Made by a program: the position numbers and the translations under genes. The notes beneath the pieces were generated by a model. It was not told where the DNA came from, made no database searches, and saw nothing but the letters and a program-made list of their open reading frames with translations. DNA of 64,000 bases from Parapontixanthobacter sp963736595. GTDB lineage: Bacteria; Pseudomonadota; Alphaproteobacteria; Sphingomonadales; Sphingomonadaceae. Position 1 is the first letter of the stretch. Each line of letters starts with the position of its first letter. Below are positions 35,473 to 44,535 of this stretch, piece by piece. The stretch covers positions 434,001-498,000 of the forward strand of contig CAVTPG010000011.1 of assembly GCA_963736595.1 (NCBI GenBank), in the 5' to 3' direction.

Positions 35473-36936
35473 GTGGCAGCCAGCGACATCCCCATCGGCT
35501 TAACTTTCGACGACGTGCTGCTGCGCCCCGGCGAAAGCGATATTTTGCCCAGCATGGCGGATACGCGCACGATGCTGACACGCGAAATCGGCCTGACGAT
35601 CCCGTTTATTTCAGCGGCAATGGATACGGTGACAGAGGCGGATATGGCGATTGCGATGGCGCAATTGGGCGGGATTGGCGTGTTGCACCGCAATTTGGAA
35701 GTGGATGAGCAATGCGCGGCTGTGCGCGCCGTGAAACGCTATGAAAGCGGGATGGTGGTCAATCCGATTACAATCCAGCCGGATGCGACTTTGGGCGAGG
35801 CGCAGGCGATCATGACGCAAAACCGGATCAGCGGCATTCCGGTCACCGATGCCGGGGGCAAGCTGGTCGGGATTTTGACGAACCGCGATGTGCGCTTTGC
35901 GGAAAATCCGTCGCAGCCCGTGCGCGAATTGATGACCACGGATAATTTGGCGACCGTGCCGCTGGGCACCAATCAAGAGGATGCGCGCCGTTTGCTGCAT
36001 CAACGCCGGATCGAAAAGCTGCTGGTGGTGGATGATGCAAACCATTGCGTCGGTCTGATCACGGTCAAGGATATCGAGAAGGCGGTCAATTATCCCAACG
36101 CCACAAAGGACGACACCGGACGATTGCGCGTAGCCGCTGCAACAACGGTGGGCGACAAAGGTTTCGAGCGTAGTCAGGCGCTAATCGATGCCGAAGTCGA
36201 TGTGGTCATCATCGACACAGCGCACGGGCATAACAAGCAAGTCGCGGAGTCGGTTACAGCGGTCAAGAAGCTGTCCAACCACGTGCAGGTCATCGCGGGC
36301 AATGTCGCTACGGCAGAAGCCACGCGGGCGTTGATCGATGCGGGCGCGGATGCGGTCAAGGTCGGCATCGGGCCGGGCTCGATCTGTACCACGCGGGTCG
36401 TTGCGGGTGTCGGCGTGCCGCAATTGACTGCAATTATGGATTGCGCGGAAATCGGCTTGAAAGCGGGCGTTCCGGTCATTGCCGATGGCGGCCTCAGGAC
36501 CAGCGGCGATGCCGCCAAGGCGCTGGCTGGCGGTGCATCGGCCCTGATGATCGGCTCGATGCTGGCCGGGACGGCGGAAGCTCCGGGCGAAACGTTCCTT
36601 TATCAGGGGCGCAGCTACAAAAGTTATCGCGGGATGGGCAGCGTCGGCGCCATGGCGCGGGGCAGCGCCGACCGCTATTTTCAGCAGGACGTATCGGCTT
36701 TGAAACTCGTGCCGGAAGGGATCGAGGGGCAAGTGCCTTACAAAGGCCCGGCGGCCGATGTAATCCATCAATTGGTGGGCGGCATCAAGGCCGCGATGGG
36801 CTATACCGGCTCGGCAACGATTGGCGATCTGCGGGAGCGGGGCCAGTTTGTGCGCATCACCAACGCCGGATTGTCCGAAAGCCATGTTCACGATGTCGCG
36901 ATAACCCGCGAAGCGCCGAATTATCCCACACGCTAA
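35473..36936 (+). CDS. guaB: Inosine-5'-monophosphate dehydrogenase
   Basis: A 487-residue IMP dehydrogenase, the first committed step to GMP. The N-terminus IPIGLTFDDVLLRPGESDIL is in place, two CBS domains occupy about 95-215, and the catalytic Cys loop is GPGSICTTRVVAGVG; the flap reads GMGSVGAMARGSADRYFQ. The start is taken as GTG 35473, which gives the usual family length; the open frame upstream to 35038 runs antisense through the neighbouring gene and is not coding. It diverges from the YpfJ-type gene with 202 nt between starts. Confidence 0.96.
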   Translation: MAASDIPIGLTFDDVLLRPGESDILPSMADTRTMLTREIGLTIPFISAAMDTVTEADMAIAMAQLGGIGVLHRNLEVDEQCAAVRAVKRYESGMVVNPITIQPDATLGEAQAIMTQNRISGIPVTDAGGKLVGILTNRDVRFAENPSQPVRELMTTDNLATVPLGTNQEDARRLLHQRRIEKLLVVDDANHCVGLITVKDIEKAVNYPNATKDDTGRLRVAAATTVGDKGFERSQALIDAEVDVVIIDTAHGHNKQVAESVTAVKKLSNHVQVIAGNVATAEATRALIDAGADAVKVGIGPGSICTTRVVAGVGVPQLTAIMDCAEIGLKAGVPVIADGGLRTSGDAAKALAGGASALMIGSMLAGTAEAPGETFLYQGRSYKSYRGMGSVGAMARGSADRYFQQDVSALKLVPEGIEGQVPYKGPAADVIHQLVGGIKAAMGYTGSATIGDLRERGQFVRITNAGLSESHVHDVAITREAPNYPTR

Positions 36937-36962
36937 TATTTGACCCGAGACGCGGTAATGGG

Positions 36963-36984
36963 CCGTTTCCAACCCACGAAACGG
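36963..36984 (+). terminator. Stem-loop after guaB
   Basis: CCGTTTC and GAAACGG form a 7-bp stem with an 8-nt loop, 26 nt after the guaB stop and 10 nt before rsmB. No T run follows, so it may be a weak terminator, a pause site or a processing hairpin. Confidence 0.35.
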
Positions 36985-36994
36985 AAGACGAGAC

Positions 36995-38176
36995 ATGAGA
37001 CCACCAGCACGCGTTCAGGCCGCCATCGAATTGCTCGACGAAATCATCGGCGCGGCGCTTGACACCGGCCCGCCCGCCGACCGGCTGATCGCGGACTATT
37101 TCAAACAGCGCCGCTATGCCGGATCGAAAGACCGGCGCGCCGTGCGTGAATTGACCTATCGCGCCATTCGCGAGTGCGGACCTGTGCCCGTCAGCGGACG
37201 AGCAGCGATGTTGCGCGTGGCCGAGGGTGATGCCGATTTGCAGGCCTTGTTCGATGGCTCGCCGCACGCTCCTGCTGCCATTGTCGAGGGCGAGAAACCA
37301 GCGGATGCAGGAATTGCGCCGCAATGGCTGCGCGAGGAACTGGCAAAGTCGGGAATTGCAGACGGCGAAGCCAAGGCGCTGCTGGATCGCGCACCGCTGG
37401 ATGTGCGGGTTAATACGCTAAAGAATACACGCGATGCGCTCGAACTGCCGGAGCCGGGCGAAGCGCTGGCCGCGCCACACGCCTTGCGCTTCGAAGGCGG
37501 CACGCGGATCGAGCAGTGGGACGCTTACAATGACGGGCGGATCGAAGTGCAGGATCACGGCAGTCAGCTGGCTTGTGTCGCTGCGAATGCACAGGCGGGC
37601 GAAACGGTCATCGATCTGTGCGCCGGAGCGGGCGGGAAGACGCTGGCACTGGCAGCAGCGATGGCCAATGAGGGCGAATTGCTGGCGTGCGACACCAACA
37701 AGCGGCGGCTGTCGCAACTTGCTCCGCGTGCCGAACGTGCCGGGGCCACGAACATAACATCCAAGCTGCTCGATCCGGGCAAGGAACTGGAAATGCTGGA
37801 AGCGCAGCATGGCGCTGCCGATCTGGTCATCATCGATGCGCCGTGTTCCGGTACCGGCACTTGGCGGCGAAATCCGGAAAGCCGCTGGCGAATGTCGCCC
37901 AATGGTCTCGACAAGCTGATGGCGGCGCAGACCCGCTTGCTCGACATCGGCAGCGCGCTGGTCAAACCCGGCGGACGGATGCTCTATATTGTGTGTTCAC
38001 TGTTGGATGGTGAGGGAAAAGCCCAGATTGACCGTTTTCTCGCCGCCAACAGCCAATGGAGCGCGAAAACATCGGACTTGCCTGCTGGTCGCACGCACGG
38101 GCCGGGCATACGCTTGACGCCGCATCATGACGGGACGGACGGATTTTTCATCGCCCAGCTATGTTTGGCGTGCTAA
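36995..38176 (+). CDS. rsmB: RsmB/NOP-type 16S rRNA m5C methyltransferase
   Basis: A 393-residue SAM-dependent RNA cytosine methyltransferase. An N-terminal NusB-like region (RVQAAIELLDEII) precedes the catalytic domain: SAM motif VIDLCAGAGGKTLALAAAM, motif IV with the release Cys DAPCSGTGTWRRNPE and motif VI with the nucleophile Cys YIVCSLLDGEG. It follows guaB by 58 nt on the same strand. The exact rRNA position is inferred from family similarity to RsmB. Confidence 0.88.
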   Translation: MRPPARVQAAIELLDEIIGAALDTGPPADRLIADYFKQRRYAGSKDRRAVRELTYRAIRECGPVPVSGRAAMLRVAEGDADLQALFDGSPHAPAAIVEGEKPADAGIAPQWLREELAKSGIADGEAKALLDRAPLDVRVNTLKNTRDALELPEPGEALAAPHALRFEGGTRIEQWDAYNDGRIEVQDHGSQLACVAANAQAGETVIDLCAGAGGKTLALAAAMANEGELLACDTNKRRLSQLAPRAERAGATNITSKLLDPGKELEMLEAQHGAADLVIIDAPCSGTGTWRRNPESRWRMSPNGLDKLMAAQTRLLDIGSALVKPGGRMLYIVCSLLDGEGKAQIDRFLAANSQWSAKTSDLPAGRTHGPGIRLTPHHDGTDGFFIAQLCLAC

Positions 38177-38263
38177 CCTTGGCAAATTATGACGGAAACT
38201 GCGACTGATCGGACCGCCGAACAGGCTGATGAAAGGCACGGCAGTTCCTTGAAGGAGTTTTTC

Positions 38264-38797
38264 ATGCGTTACGCGCCTGCTGCTGCGGCTTTGTCGCTTG
38301 TTCTGGCTGTTACCGCCAGCGTGTCTGCTGTGGCCGAACCCGAAGCCAGCCCGCGCGCCGCCGTTCTGATCGCGCAGGGCGAAGCAGCTTTAGCCGAAGG
38401 CCGGTCGCAGGATGCCATCGATGCGTTCGAGGCGGCACTGGCGGTCGATCCCGCATACACGCCGCTATTCATCGATCTGGCCGAAGTGGCGCGGATCGAG
38501 GGGCTGCAAGGCAAGGCGATCCGTTATTACCGCGAGGCACTGATGCGTGATCCGGGTAACTTTGCGGCTTTGTCGGGCGAAGGTCAGGCGATGGTCGAGA
38601 AGGGCGCGGTCGAGAAAGCGCGGCAAAACTTGGCCAAGCTGGAAGCGATGTGCGGCGATAATTGTCCCGAAACGCAGGTTCTGGCCGCGTCGATTGCGTC
38701 ACCGCCGATCCGCACAGCTAATGTGACACAGGCCAAAGCTCAACACAGGCCAACGCGGCGGATGAGCCAGAGGTTCAGGCCAATTAGGTCAGATTAA
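38264..38797 (+). CDS. Exported tetratricopeptide-repeat protein, C-terminus possibly shifted
   Basis: About 177 residues with a signal peptide (MRYAPAAAALSLVLAVTASV, cleavage near SAVAEP) and two or three TPR units (GEAALAEGRSQDAIDAFEAA; then LFIDLAEVARIEGLQGKAIR; then ALMRDPGNFAALSGEGQAM). ATG 38264 is preferred over the open-frame start at 38189 because GAAGGAG lies 6 nt upstream. As read, the gene overlaps the rppH 3' end. Adding one base near 38742-38747 would give a tail ANAADEPEVQAN ending at 38787, just short of rppH, so the last residues may be out of frame. Function unknown; probably periplasmic protein-protein contact. Confidence 0.78.
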   Translation: MRYAPAAAALSLVLAVTASVSAVAEPEASPRAAVLIAQGEAALAEGRSQDAIDAFEAALAVDPAYTPLFIDLAEVARIEGLQGKAIRYYREALMRDPGNFAALSGEGQAMVEKGAVEKARQNLAKLEAMCGDNCPETQVLAASIASPPIRTANVTQAKAQHRPTRRMSQRFRPIRSD

Positions 38798-39277
38798 CGC
38801 GCTAAATTCGTCGAGGATCGCGCGATACAGCATCTTTTTGAACGGCACGATCACTTCGGGCAATTCCTGCGGGTCAATCCATTTCCATTCGCAGAATTCT
38901 GCCGGATCATGCGCGTTGAGATCGACCGCATCATCGTCTCCGGTAAATCGCGCTAGAAACCACACTTGCTCTTGCCCGCGATATTTGCCGTTCCAAAGTT
39001 TGCCGATCAATTCATCCGGCAAATCATAGCGTAGCGCTTCTTTCGAGCGCGCCAACAGCGTCGCGTGATTAGGACCGATACCGGTTTCCTCGGCCAGTTC
39101 GCGCCACATCGCCGCTTCCAGATCCTCGCCTTTATCGACCCCGCCTTGCGGCATTTGCCAATACACGGCGTCGTTGTTCAGAACTTCGCGATGATCGATG
39201 CGCTTGCCGACGAAGACTTGCCCTTCGCGATTGGCCAGCACAATGCCCACACAGGGGCGGTATTTCAACTTGCTCAT
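38789..39277 (-). CDS. rppH: RNA pyrophosphohydrolase (Nudix)
   Basis: A 162-residue Nudix enzyme that removes pyrophosphate from mRNA 5' ends and starts decay. The Nudix box GGVDKGEDLEAAMWRELAEE followed by TGI occupies residues 45-67, and the N-terminus YRPCVGIVLANREGQVFVGK is typical of RppH. Its ATG overlaps the stop of the upstream esterase gene by 3 bases (39274-39277). Confidence 0.95.
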   Translation of the reverse strand: MSKLKYRPCVGIVLANREGQVFVGKRIDHREVLNNDAVYWQMPQGGVDKGEDLEAAMWRELAEETGIGPNHATLLARSKEALRYDLPDELIGKLWNGKYRGQEQVWFLARFTGDDDAVDLNAHDPAEFCEWKWIDPQELPEVIVPFKKMLYRAILDEFSALI

Positions 39278-40235
39278 GTGGGTGCGTGATCCAGACCATC
39301 GAGCATATACTTCACCGCTCCTAGCAAGCGCGTGAGGTCATCCTGTCCGCTGGGAATGGCTTTGCGCAGGGTAATGAAGCCGTGGATTGTGCCCTTGAAT
39401 TCGAGATAAGTCACATCGGCCCCTTGGCTGATTGCATGACCGGCATAGGCCCGCCCGGAATCGCGCAAGGGATCAAGGCCAGCCGTGCACAGGACCGTCG
39501 GCGGTGTCAGCGAGCAATCACCCAGTAGCGGCAGATTGCGATGATCCATCGGATCGGGCGCATATTGCCCGTTGAACCAGGCCATCGACGTGGCGGTGAG
39601 AAAATAGCCCTCTCCGAAATCGAAGAAGCTTTTATGCTGCGAAACATCGTCGGCCACCGGATAGATCGGCACTTGCGCAATCACCGGTACTTCAGCGGGC
39701 TCGGCACACAGAGCATTGGTCGTGACGATGGCAAGGTTGCCTCCGGCGCTATCGCCCATCGGCACAAGGCCTGTGCAAATGCGGCCCAATTCCTCCGGGT
39801 TGGAGGCGACCCAGCGCGCTGCGGCTTCGCAATCGTCGGGGCAGCAGGGAAGGGTGCTTCGGGCGCCAGCCGGTAATCGACCGACACCACCGGCAGATCG
39901 AGCTGCGCACAGATTTCCGTGCAGACGCTGTTATAAATGTCGAGATCGCCGATCACGAACCCGCCGCCATGCAGGAACAGGACCACTGGACCGGCTTCGC
40001 GCGTCTCTTTGGTATCATAGAGCCGCACAGGAATATCACCGGCTGGGCCAGGGCATTTCAGGTTCTTAATGACGGCCAGATCGCGCGGCGGGGCTTCGGC
40101 AATCATCCCCAGCGCAGCCATCGCCTGCCGCCCTTCGGCCACGGGCAATTCCTCGACTCCGGGACGGCCCAATTGTTCGATCAAATCCAGAAACGCGCGG
40201 ACATCGTCGCGCACGAAATGCTGTGCATCGGCCAT
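39274..40235 (-). CDS. Alpha/beta hydrolase (HSL-type esterase), split by one frame break in this assembly
   Basis: A carboxylesterase of the hormone-sensitive-lipase family. The oxyanion-hole motif LFLHGGGFVIGD and the DYRLAPEAPFPAAP segment are in the N-terminal frame; the nucleophile elbow VPMGDSAGGNLAIVT, the Asp in AGLDPLRDSG and the His in GTIHGF are in the second. The break is at the G run 39838-39841 (C run on the coding strand), where one base is missing: correction gives DCEAAARWVASNPEELGR. Corrected length is about 320 residues. ATG 40235 is chosen; TTG 40244 is an alternative. It is coupled to rppH. Confidence 0.87.
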
Positions 40236-40434
40236 AAGTTGCAAATATCCTTAAGCGGTAAGATTACCGTTATTTGCGATGCGTTTACCCTATCACTCTA
40301 AGAATTCCACCGGACTTTTGCACCTGTAGGAGAAAATCTTCATTGCCCCGCACAGGCACGAAGCATAGGTGCGCGCATTGATATATAGGATCGCTGCTCT
40401 ATGGCTGCGACGGACACGATATTAAGGAATTTCC

Positions 40435-42370
40435 ATGGCGAGCGCCGCCGAGACACAGCCTGTCCATACCAGCGAGGCTTCGCCCGATGCGGTCGTGGTC
40501 CGCTTTGCCGGAGACAGCGGCGACGGAATGCAGCTAACGGGCGGTCAATTTACCCTGTCCACCGCGCTGGCTGGCAACGATCTGGCGACATTCCCCGACT
40601 TTCCGGCGGAAATTCGTGCGCCGCAAGGCACATTGTTCGGCGTGTCGGCGTTCCAGATCAACTTCGGCAGTCGGCAGATCAACACGGCGGGCGATGCGCC
40701 CGATGTGCTGGTCGCGATGAACCCGGCAGCGTTGAAGGTCAATGTCGCCGCATTGAAGCCGGGCGGCCTGATCATCGCGGATACGGGCGAATTTACGAAA
40801 CGCAATCTCGATAAAGCCAAGTATGACAGCAATCCGCTGGAAGATGACAGTCTGGCGAAATGGGATGTGCTGGCGTTTGATATTTCCGAACTGACGGTTC
40901 AGGCGGTCGAGCCGTTCGGGTTGGGCAAGAAAGACGCACTGCGCTCTAAAAATATGTGGACGCTGGGTCTGGCGCTATGGATGTTCGACCGTCCGCGTGA
41001 GCCGATCCATGCGTGGCTTAAACAGAAGTTCGCCAAAAAGCCGGACATCGCTAACGCCAATATTGCAGCGCTTGACGCGGGCCACGCCTATGGCGAAACG
41101 GCGGAATTGTCGGGGCCATTGCGTCAGACTTCGATGCCGCCGGTTCAGTCTGCTCCCGGCCTTTATCGCACGATCACTGGCGCGGAAGCGATTTCGCTGG
41201 GTCTGGTCGCGGGCGCGCAACTGGCCGAATTGCCGATGTTTTTCGGCGGGTATCCGATCACGCCTGCCAGCGCGATCCTGCATCATCTGGCGCGGCTAAA
41301 AGAGTTTGGCGTTACGACATTTCAGGCCGAAGACGAGATCGCGGCCATCTGCGCCAGCATCGGGGCAAGCTATGCCGGCAGCCTTGGTGTCACGTCTTCA
41401 TCGGGTCCGGGCATCGCTTTGAAAACTGAAGCGATGGGGCTGGCCATCATGACCGAATTGCCGCTGGTGATTGTAAATTCTCAGCGCGGCGGGCCTTCGA
41501 CCGGCTTGCCAACAAAAACCGAGCAGAGCGACCTCTATCAAGCGGTCTATGGCCGCAATGGCGATGCGCCGATGCCGGTAATCGCCGCCTGCAGTCCGGG
41601 CGATGCGTTCGAATGCGCGATCGAAGCCTGCCGGATTGCGGTCCAATATATGACTCCGGTAATGCTGCTGACCGATGGCTATATCGCCAATGCAGCCGAG
41701 CCGTGGAAAGTCCCTGACCCGGCCAGCTACACACCGTTCCCTGCGAAATTTATGACAGAAAAACAGGGCGATACACTGCTTCCCTATCAGCGCGACTTAA
41801 AAGGTGCGCGCCCGTGGATCAAGCCTGGCACGCCCGATCTGATGCACCGGATCGGCGGGATCGAAAAAGCGCAGGGCACTGGCCATATCGATTATGCGCC
41901 CGATAACCATCAGGCGATGACGGAAGCACGCGCGAACAAGGTTTCCGGCGATTGCCGTGCCGGATCAGGAAGTCTCGGTCGGCGAAGCGGGCGCGAAGCT
42001 GGCCGTGGTCGGGTGGGGCTCGACTTACGGTCCGATCCGTCAGGCCGTCCGGCGTGCACGTGAGCAGGGCTTTGACGTGGCGCAAATCCATGTCCGCCAT
42101 ATCTGGCCATTGCCGGCAAATCTGGGCGAATTGCTGCGTAGTTACGACCGCATTCTGGTGCCGGAAATGAATACCGGACAATTCAAGACAGTACTGCGCG
42201 ATCAGTATCTGGTCGATGCCGAACCGCTGACCAAGACCAGCGGCCAGCCATTCCAGATTGCCGAGCTGGAAGCGGCGATCGCGAAATATTTCGACGATAT
42301 TCCCGACAATGAAGGTGGACAAGTTGCGGTGAACGACCAGCAATTGCCAAGTCCGGAGTTAGACGCATGA
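40435..42370 (+). CDS. korA: 2-oxoacid:ferredoxin oxidoreductase subunit alpha, split by one frame break in this assembly
   Basis: The fused gamma-alpha subunit of a 2-oxoglutarate-type ferredoxin oxidoreductase. The gamma domain opens with VVVRFAGDSGDGMQLTGGQF; the alpha domain shows GGYPITPASAILHHLA and TSSSGPGIALKTEAMGLA. The frame shifts by +1 at 41948-41950 (extra G), after which GIAVPDQEVSVGEAGAKLAV continues to PSPELDA and the stop at 42370. The corrected length is about 645 residues. ATG 40435 has AAGGAA upstream. It overlaps korB by 4 nt. The enzyme decarboxylates a 2-oxoacid to the acyl-CoA with ferredoxin as electron acceptor. Confidence 0.9.
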
Positions 42371-43413
42371 ACGCACCCGCAAAATTTGAAACCACACTGA
42401 AAGACTGGGAAACCGATCAGGAAGTGCGCTGGTGTCCGGGCTGCGGGGATTACGCGATCCTGAAAGCAGTGCAGCGCACCTTACCGCAACTGGGCGCAAA
42501 CCCTGCCAACACTGTCTTCATTTCCGGCATCGGCTGCTCCAGCCGCTTTCCATATTATATGGAAACTTACGGCTTTCACACGATCCACGGGCGCGCACCG
42601 GCGGTGGCGACGGGCGTAAAACTGGCCAATCCGGAACTCGATATCTGGCTGGTGACGGGCGATGGCGACGGCCTGTCGATCGGCGGCAATCACATGATGC
42701 ACGTGCTGCGGCGCAACGTCGATATGCAGATTATGCTGTTCAATAACGAGATTTACGGCCTGACCAAAGGGCAGTATTCGCCAACCAGCCGGATTGGAAC
42801 GCCAAGCCCGTCCACCCCGCGTGGGTCAGTTGATGCGCCTGCCAATCCTTGCGCCTTTGCCTTAGGCTCGGGCGCGCGGTTCGTTGCGCGCGGCTTCGAT
42901 GTTTCGAAAAAGCTGCCAGAAGTCCTGATCGCGGCACACGCGCATCGTGGTGCGGCATTTATCGAGATATTTCAGAACTGTATCGTTTATAACAAAGATG
43001 TTTTCGAGGAATTTGCTGCACCAAAAGGGGCCGAAGACCGGCAGCTCTGGCTGGTCGATGGAGAGCCGATGCTGTTCGGTTCGGATAAGACCGGCGGCGT
43101 CAAAGGGCTGGCGCTTGATCCTGAGAAGCTCGCCTTCACGGTGGTCGATGTGGTGGATGGTGACTGGCAGGCAGCGGGCGTGCGCGTGCATGATGCGACC
43201 AACCGTATAACCGCGCATTTGCTTGCGGAATTGCCGTTTGGACCATTTCCAATGGCAATGGGCGTGCTGTATGATGATCCTGCGCCGACGTTTTCCGACG
43301 GGGTGATCGCCGAGCGCGAAGCTGCTGCGAAAGGCAAGCAAGCCGACCTTGCGAAATTGCTGCAATCGGGGCAGACTTGGACAGTGGACGGAACTGCGCA
43401 AGACCCGGTTTAA
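42367..43413 (+). CDS. korB: 2-oxoacid:ferredoxin oxidoreductase subunit beta
   Basis: A 348-residue thiamine diphosphate-binding beta subunit. CPGCGDYAILKAVQRTL holds the cluster-ligand cysteines of the family, ISGIGCSSRFPYYM follows, and the ThDP motif is GDGDGLSIGGNHMMHVLRRN. Its ATG overlaps the korA stop (ATGA at 42367-42370). Together with korA it forms a two-gene operon of the oxygen-tolerant type seen in some aerobes. 2-oxoglutarate is the probable substrate. Confidence 0.94.
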   Translation: MNAPAKFETTLKDWETDQEVRWCPGCGDYAILKAVQRTLPQLGANPANTVFISGIGCSSRFPYYMETYGFHTIHGRAPAVATGVKLANPELDIWLVTGDGDGLSIGGNHMMHVLRRNVDMQIMLFNNEIYGLTKGQYSPTSRIGTPSPSTPRGSVDAPANPCAFALGSGARFVARGFDVSKKLPEVLIAAHAHRGAAFIEIFQNCIVYNKDVFEEFAAPKGAEDRQLWLVDGEPMLFGSDKTGGVKGLALDPEKLAFTVVDVVDGDWQAAGVRVHDATNRITAHLLAELPFGPFPMAMGVLYDDPAPTFSDGVIAEREAAAKGKQADLAKLLQSGQTWTVDGTAQDPV

Positions 43414-43428
43414 GGCTTGCCCTTTTTT
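43398..43428 (+). terminator. Possible terminator after korB
   Basis: A short GCAAG/CTTGC stem (43398-43402 and 43416-43420) overlaps the end of korB and is followed by six T residues (43423-43428). The stem is only 5 bp, so this is tentative. Confidence 0.4.
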
Positions 43429-43588
43429 AATTCCTAACGGCGTGTCATGGGCGGATGATGGCGCCACCGTTTGGCCCTTTAAAGGCGCTGATAAAATCGC
43501 AGTGCGCAGTAGGAATTTCAGCCAATTGGACCGTATTCCAAGTGTTCACCCGGTTAATTTTGGCGAGTAGCAGCACGAACGGGAATGT

Positions 43589-44506
43589 ATGGATAATCTG
43601 ACGCATAGTCTGGTCGGGGCGCTGATCGGACAGACCGGCCTGAAGCGCAAAACGGGGCTGGCTATGCCGGCGCTGATCATCGGCGCGAATTTGCCCGATA
43701 TCGATGCAGCGTGCTTCTTTTGGCTGGAGGGCGTCGAGCATCTCGCTTTCCGTCGCGGCATCACGCACGGACCGATTGCGCTGGTGCTTCTGCCGCTGCT
43801 TTTAGCAGGCCTGTTGTGGAGTTGGGATCGTTGGCAAGCTAGTCGCGATAAACGACCGGCAGCGCGGGTGCCGGTGCATTTCGGCTGGCTGTTTGCGCTG
43901 AGTTTTCTGGGTTGCCTGACGCACCCCGCGCTCGACTGGCTCAATGTGTATGGCGTGCGGCTGCTCGAGCCTTTTTCCTCGCGCTGGTTCTACGGTGATG
44001 TCCTGTTCATCATCGATGTGTGGTTGTGGGCAATGCTGATCGGCGGTGTCTGGTGGTCGCGGCGGCAGGAAAAGCGCGACAGCGAATGGCGCAGGCCTGC
44101 ACGCGTGATGCTGTCGGTGGTGCTTGCCTATATCGGCGTCAACGCTGCAATCACTGCCGGGTATGAGCGCGCCAACGCCAATGCCGAGGGCGTTTCCGGC
44201 GTGGTCATCGCCAGCCCACCACCGATTTTCGCCTTTAGCCGCGATGTCATTACCGGGAGTAACGGGCTGTATGCCATCAATGGCGAGGCCTTGTCTGACA
44301 TCCCGCTCGATCAGTGCGACTTAAAAACACTTGCCCAGTCTGACTCGCAAGTCGCGGCGCATCGCTTCTGGTCCCGCACGCCGCTGGTCGAGCGGTCCAC
44401 CGGCTCACTCCTGCTTCTGGACGCGCGCTATTTCGATCCACGCGCGCGCGATCGCTTTACCGCCGCTTTGCCCGATGATGTGTGCGCGGAACTTCCCGTC
44501 GATTGA
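43589..44506 (+). CDS. YdjM-like inner-membrane metal-dependent hydrolase
   Basis: A 305-residue protein of the DUF457/YdjM family. The signature MDNLTHSLVGALIGQTGLKR and the metal-binding residues in ANLPDIDA, RGITHGPIAL and LTHPALDWLNVYG are present, with several membrane helices. The biochemical role of the family is unclear. ATG 43589 follows GGGAA closely. It is 29 nt before the photolyase gene and probably in the same transcript. Confidence 0.87.
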   Translation: MDNLTHSLVGALIGQTGLKRKTGLAMPALIIGANLPDIDAACFFWLEGVEHLAFRRGITHGPIALVLLPLLLAGLLWSWDRWQASRDKRPAARVPVHFGWLFALSFLGCLTHPALDWLNVYGVRLLEPFSSRWFYGDVLFIIDVWLWAMLIGGVWWSRRQEKRDSEWRRPARVMLSVVLAYIGVNAAITAGYERANANAEGVSGVVIASPPPIFAFSRDVITGSNGLYAINGEALSDIPLDQCDLKTLAQSDSQVAAHRFWSRTPLVERSTGSLLLLDARYFDPRARDRFTAALPDDVCAELPVD

Positions 44507-44535
44507 TGCCGTTATCCTGTTGAAACGAGGACTTG

